DNA from: Ulota crispa
Taxonomy: Eukaryota; Streptophyta; Bryopsida; Orthotrichales; Orthotrichaceae
Reading direction: 5' to 3'
Assembly: GCA_963920765.1 (NCBI GenBank)
Contig: OY987248.1
Span: forward strand, 17,890,539 to 17,954,538
Length of the DNA stretch: 64,000 nucleotides
Under the pieces are notes generated by a model. That model made no database searches. It was given only the letters and a program-made list of their open reading frames with translations, and was not told the DNA's origin. This document shows positions 59,008 to 64,000 of the stretch, piece after piece. Both the position numbers and the translations under genes were made by a program. Numbering within the stretch: position 1 is the first letter of the stretch; every line of letters starts with the position of its first letter.

Positions 59008-62000
59008 GCATTTTGCTGAAACTTCTTATTGATCTGTAGGGACCTCTTTGAGTTTGTCGGTGATGTAATCTCCAAAAAAACGTGCTCCCATAACATCTAG
59101 GTTTTTTTGGTAGGAAGGTAACTATGGTGATGTCTCTTGGACCTATACTACTTTGAAGTTTAATCAATTTTGAAGGTTGATGTGCTCCTAAATTTATAAT
59201 GGCTGATTTGGTGATAAATTTGCGGATGTGAATGTGAGTAGTGACAAATCTGTAAAGGTGAATGTGGTGACATTTTTCATCAGTACCCACCTAAAAATTA
59301 ATCTCCATGGAAGTATGTCAACCTTAATATTTCCAAATTTAAGTACATGTGTTTTTATTTGCAAAACATAATTCCATTATCTAGCAAACAATACTTTCAT
59401 GGTTCCAACTTTTCAATCAACCTTGACAATTATAAGGTTTTCTTAGGGAGTTTGACTCGGCATTATGTAAGGCTACATTGCATGTGCCTGATGAGCTTTG
59501 CAACTTGCAATTAGACAATAAGCTATCAAAATGAAGTAAATCCATTATGTTCCAATGTTGAAGTAATTTTTGCTAATACATTTATTCCAAACTCATTCAC
59601 TTCACCTGGAAAATTTAAGAAATCACAAATGGTTTTTAAGATTTTGACAATCAAATTATTGCACTAAATGTTGTGCAAAACATCACAAATCTAATAGGCT
59701 AGGACTTAGCATTGGTATGTGCTTTGCATTCTTTTTGAACATGCTTTGGATCATGTATTTTTGCCCAAATTTTAGGGGTATAGAGGCTCAATAACTCGCC
59801 TGCTCCAGCATATAAAAATGATAGAAAAGAACCACAACCTTGACTCTAAGAAAATGTTTTTTATACTTTAAGAAACACTTGTCAAAAATTGCATGATAAA
59901 ACTTACAAAAACATATTTTCAAAGACAAATGATGGATGAGTTCAAATTTCTTCTAGTTCAAGAACTTACAGGAGGTTTGAATAGATGCTGGGAGAGGTCC
60001 AATAGTGTACTTGTTAATCTTACTAATCAATTCATGTATATCTTATTCATCAACCAAAGTCACTCCCGCAAATGCCTTGGCAGCAAACTAGTATTTGAAA
60101 GCTGGATCAGCTACATACATAATGCGTTATTCATTAACCCCTATAATTCTTTGATTAAGTACTTTTCACCAAAACCGCTTCAAAACTACCATTTCTAATA
60201 TGAGTACCAATTTTTTTCTTTAAGTTTCTGTTTGAGTAAGTGTAACCACAAGATCTTGTAGTATAGTAGTTTCAGAAGAGCTGGAAATTTTTTTTGGAGA
60301 TTTCTACCATGTGGATTGTTAAATAATTGAACTTGAATTGATGAAAAAATTAATTTTTGTTCCTCCACAAATCAAGGCAGCTATACTTTTGAAGGTCATA
60401 CATGTATGGGAAAAATTTCAAAGTGGTTGTAACTTTTTGGATTCATTCTACAAGGCAAGTTGGACACATACTTGAAAATTTTCAAATCATTTGGAATTGT
60501 ACAGCACATCGGGAAAAATAGTAGGTAAGGAGAAGTTGAGAATGATTCAAAACACTAATGTGTTGAGAATAAAACTATGGAAATGAAAAATACTAATCTC
60601 AACGGTTGCAATGTTGCAATAACCAATTTACACTCTTTACCTTTGTTTTTTCCCCAAAATAGTAAAAATCGGGCAGAATACAACCCTTCAAAGTTTGTTT
60701 TGCATGTCATAATTAATACCTACCCGCAAACTAAAAGTTCTCATAACTTTTATCTCATCTATTGAAATTGAATGATTCAAAACTCTCCATGTACACATAA
60801 ATCTAGGATTAAATTTCACATTTAATTGTGAAGGACCAAATAAAGTTTTTGGCTATATAACATTAATGGGCAGCTCACCACAAGTGGGTTTTTTTTTTTT
60901 TTTGTCCTCTTTGAAATTTTCCACATGGTGTATCCAAGGGGTAGCTTTGAGGCCCGCCAATTTCTATAGCCTTTGATGACTACATTGTTCAACTATTATT
61001 GCATGATATGTAATTATCTTTGTTCCTTGTGCAAGCAAAAAACTTCTTTAAAAATTACATTTTAAACTCTATCTTTTTTAAAACTACTTCTTTAAATCTA
61101 TGAATACAAGGAAAGTTTTTAATCATTCCACCATGTTGAATGAGATGAAAGTTAGGAGAAGTTGTTGTTTGTAGGCAATTATAAATCCTCTCTTGGAAAC
61201 TAAACTTTGAAGTCCTTTATTTTACTCAATTTTCAATATTCTGGCAAACAAATAGAGGCCAAGGATGTGTATTGGTTACTACAATAGTTCGGCTATTAGA
61301 ACTTGCAATTTTCATTTCTATAACTGAGTTCTCAATAATTTAGTGATATGGATCATTTTTTACTTATGTGTACTTATTGTGTTTTCCCATATGTTGCACA
61401 ACTCCAAATGATTTGTACTTTTCCAAGTATGTACCCAACATGCTTTGAAGCATGAGTCCAAGGAGTTTTAACATTTTTGGAGAAAATTTCATACAAATGT
61501 GACATTGTGAAGGATAGTTGTCCATATTTTTTTAGTGACAAAATTTGGCTTCATTAGCTCAAACTCATATATCTTACAAACCTACAAGGTGATCATTTTT
61601 TAAATGTTTTCTCCATCTTTTGAAACTAGTTTATTTCAAAACTTTCTACATGTGTCCAAAAAGTTTTTTTCCCAAAATTTGGCCCTTATACTTAAAATGA
61701 CAATCTTAGAGGGATTTTGGTGAAACATGTGTCAAAAACTTTAGGGGTTAACCCTTGCCTAATTTGATATTTAAGATACATTGAATGGAGCCACTAATGA
61801 AAGATGATCTCATTGCTAAATTTGAATTATATAAAAATGAATTGGTATATTGGGGCCCATTGTATTATTAAAGCACATTACAAGGAAGTAAACAACACTC
61901 AACACTTGTAATAAAAAATATGGGTGACTTAAGTTTCAACTTCCAATTGTGAAGATAAATTTTGCCACATGTGAATTGTTAAACCTTTAAGGACTACACA

Positions 62001-63617
62001 ACCATATTTTGGTTGCTGGAAGTGGTTTTTGGCTTGTAGGTTGAAATCACTCAATAATTTGGAATTTGGTCTTGAAGTATGCATGTGATCACAAGAATTA
62101 TGCATTCATCTAAAAAAATAACACTGCAATCAGGTATGTGAGTTGACAAATAATAGTGTTTATATGGCATGGCTTCAAAATACGTATCCATTTTTTGTCA
62201 TAGATGGATCAAAGCAACAACACAATACATCAAGTATGCAAGAAGAATGTCAAATTTCAATTGCACAATTCTAAAAAAATTCAAATTGCTTAAAAAATAC
62301 GCTTGTATTGTTTTCATATACAATAGTAGTATAATTTTAGTATTTGAAGATCTACTGAAATGTTGTTGTCATTTTGGCTTTAAAATTTGTCATCTTACAT
62401 CTAAGGCCAATTCTTGATTTTTTTCACCAATTGGATTTTCCAAAAAAATTATCAAATTTCTTGTAGAACCATTTTAGGGTAGCAAAAAAAGTGGGTTATT
62501 TGACCTTTTTTGTCCACTTAGCTACACCTTGTAATTGCTATTTTTGTCTATTTTGTGTGAAACTAGTCTTGTTGGGAAGGTGGGAAATCCTGCTTTCTAG
62601 AGATGTAAGGCTCTTCTTAATCAAAGCTTGCATGAAAGGTTAACATTCAAAACTATACAAGAATGAAACACAATAGATTTTCCGCATACCGCTCACACAA
62701 TCATTATAATATTTCACCTCCAACGGTAGATCTAGCTGAAATTTTGGTGCTTTACAATAAACGAGGTGTACTTCTTATTTGTACAATTGGATTATTGAAA
62801 TGGGTCCATATTTGAGTCAATTCCAAATCTAAGCTTACAGCCCCTGTTTTCAATGGATTTTGTGAAAATGGGTGTGGTCGCTAAAGGGTTAAGGTATCTT
62901 GGGACGGTTGGGATTGAGACCATCCATTGTAAGTATATCAATACATCCAAGTAGTTTCAAGGTTGATTTAGAGTTGCTAATAGGGATCCATATGAGGTAC
63001 AACTTTGCCCTTTAATATAGAATATTCTACAATAAATTCCATAAACATTACATTTTATGATAATACAAAATATTATACAATACCTTATTTTCCAAAAAAT
63101 ACTTATCATGATAGATAGTTGAAACCTAAAACCTTGCAAAAGAAATCATGAATTCTCCTAGACCTAAAGGTTCCTCAAACCCTTAATGGTCAGGTAAGGG
63201 TGTGTAGGTGCTTAAGGGAGGTTGTCATTTGCAGTCTTTCATGCGCATGTAATAGAGGCTAAACGTGAAGGAAGGTTTCAAGTTAGGACTTGGGTGAATG
63301 CACATTTTGACATATTGGAAGGGGTTTGTTAACAGTGCTCACAACTTTTGGAGGCGCAGCTAAAAGAGGCTTGGAGTCCAGTTTGTAAGTCATTTTCTTT
63401 GTTTTTTAGCACCAATTGCAAGGAACCAAGCTACGGTAAAGTGGATCATGTGCTTCTTCTTTGTTCATCTCTATTTAGGCTCTTTAAAAGCCAACCTTGT
63501 GATTGTTGATATTCTTCTTGACGTGAGTGTAGTTAGGATTCAAGGTGTGTGGTTTGAGATGGATATATAAGACGCCGCAAGTGTTTTTGTTATTCTTGCT
63601 GTGAATATAGTTAGCTT
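59008..63617. other. AT-rich intergenic, no gene seen
   Basis: At 59040-59290 a minus-strand open frame (ITKSAIINLGAHQPSKL) is mildly exon-like but unrecognised. The rest is AT-rich with no clear element ends, no domain-bearing frame and no RNA gene that I can support. Confidence 0.4.
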
Positions 63618-63747
63618 CACTACAAAGAAACCATGGTTAAATCTACAAAAAGTTGACAAAGATTGTGACTTAATCTACAATATACTGTAGATTAGGTAAC
63701 AATCTTTGTCAACTTTTTGTAGAATCAACCATGGTTTCTTTGCAGTG
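63618..63747. mobile_element. CACTA-type MITE, nearly perfect hairpin
   Basis: Starts CACTACAAAGAAACCATGG and ends CCATGGTTTCTTTGCAGTG. The arms, through AAAAAGTTGACAAAGATTGT and its complement, pair over almost the whole 130 bp. The flanking triplets (CTT and TAG) do not match, so the target duplication is lost or the boundary is slightly off. Confidence 0.75.
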
Positions 63748-64000
63748 TAGGGTTTAGAATTTTTGTGCTAGGATGGATATAGCAAACCATTGAGAGAATA
63801 TTGCATTTTCTAGTTTTGGATTTTTCCTTCAAATGTTGTTGTACCACAAACTTTTGTTTGAATACAATTTTTGTGGAGGGAAATATTAAAGGGAAGCTTG
63901 ACCTTCGTTGGAATTTAGTCATTAGAAGGTTGGTGAATGTTTTTGATCATTTAATTGTATGAGAAGTTGGATATGATTATGGTTTCCTTGGATAGTAACA

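Overview
The window looks like nuclear DNA of a land plant. The evidence is one complete intron-rich gene for a secreted serine carboxypeptidase-like (SCPL) protein, plant telomere-type TTTAGGG/CCCTAAA motifs, CACTA transposons with the plant-type terminus CACTACAAGAAAA, and many short terminal-inverted-repeat elements (MITEs). The DNA is AT-rich. A captured mitochondrial cob (cytochrome b) fragment reads, from memory of the family, closer to bryophyte or other seedless-plant cob than to flowering-plant cob. That is a weak hint and I do not name a species.

Layout. 1-9.8 kb: intergenic DNA with a CACTA MITE, two copies of a TA-flanked MITE family, scattered telomere-like motifs and one doubtful exon-like ORF. 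9.8-20.1 kb: the SCPL gene on the minus strand. It has eight exons whose phases all join, giving a 481-residue protein with signal peptide, GESYAG, GDxD and GAGHEVP motifs. Its introns are largely built of MITEs: hAT-like with 8-bp target duplications, TA-flanked, CACTA, and nested pairs. 20.1-23.3 kb: more MITEs. 23.3-30.3 kb: two ~720-bp inverted arms around a 2-kb minisatellite of 183 11-bp units. 30.3-39.5 kb: AT-rich DNA with a Stowaway-type element and another MITE, no gene seen. 39.6-42.5 kb and 55.1-59.0 kb: two copies of one CACTA transposon, each with its own 3-bp target duplication. They share an apparently identical 1-kb tract inside otherwise diverged sequence, and the second copy carries a mitochondrial cob fragment. 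44.1-53.8 kb: a decayed multi-exon gene, probably a HECT-type ubiquitin ligase, split by an old, broken Ty3/gypsy LTR retrotransposon. 54.0-54.9 kb: a large near-palindrome. 59-64 kb: AT-rich with no gene seen, ending in a hairpin-like CACTA MITE.

The SCPL gene is the only gene I judge intact. The other notable content is the history of the elements: nested insertions, likely gene conversion between CACTA copies, organelle DNA inside a transposon, an LTR rich in heat-shock-element-like motifs, and an extremely homogeneous minisatellite.
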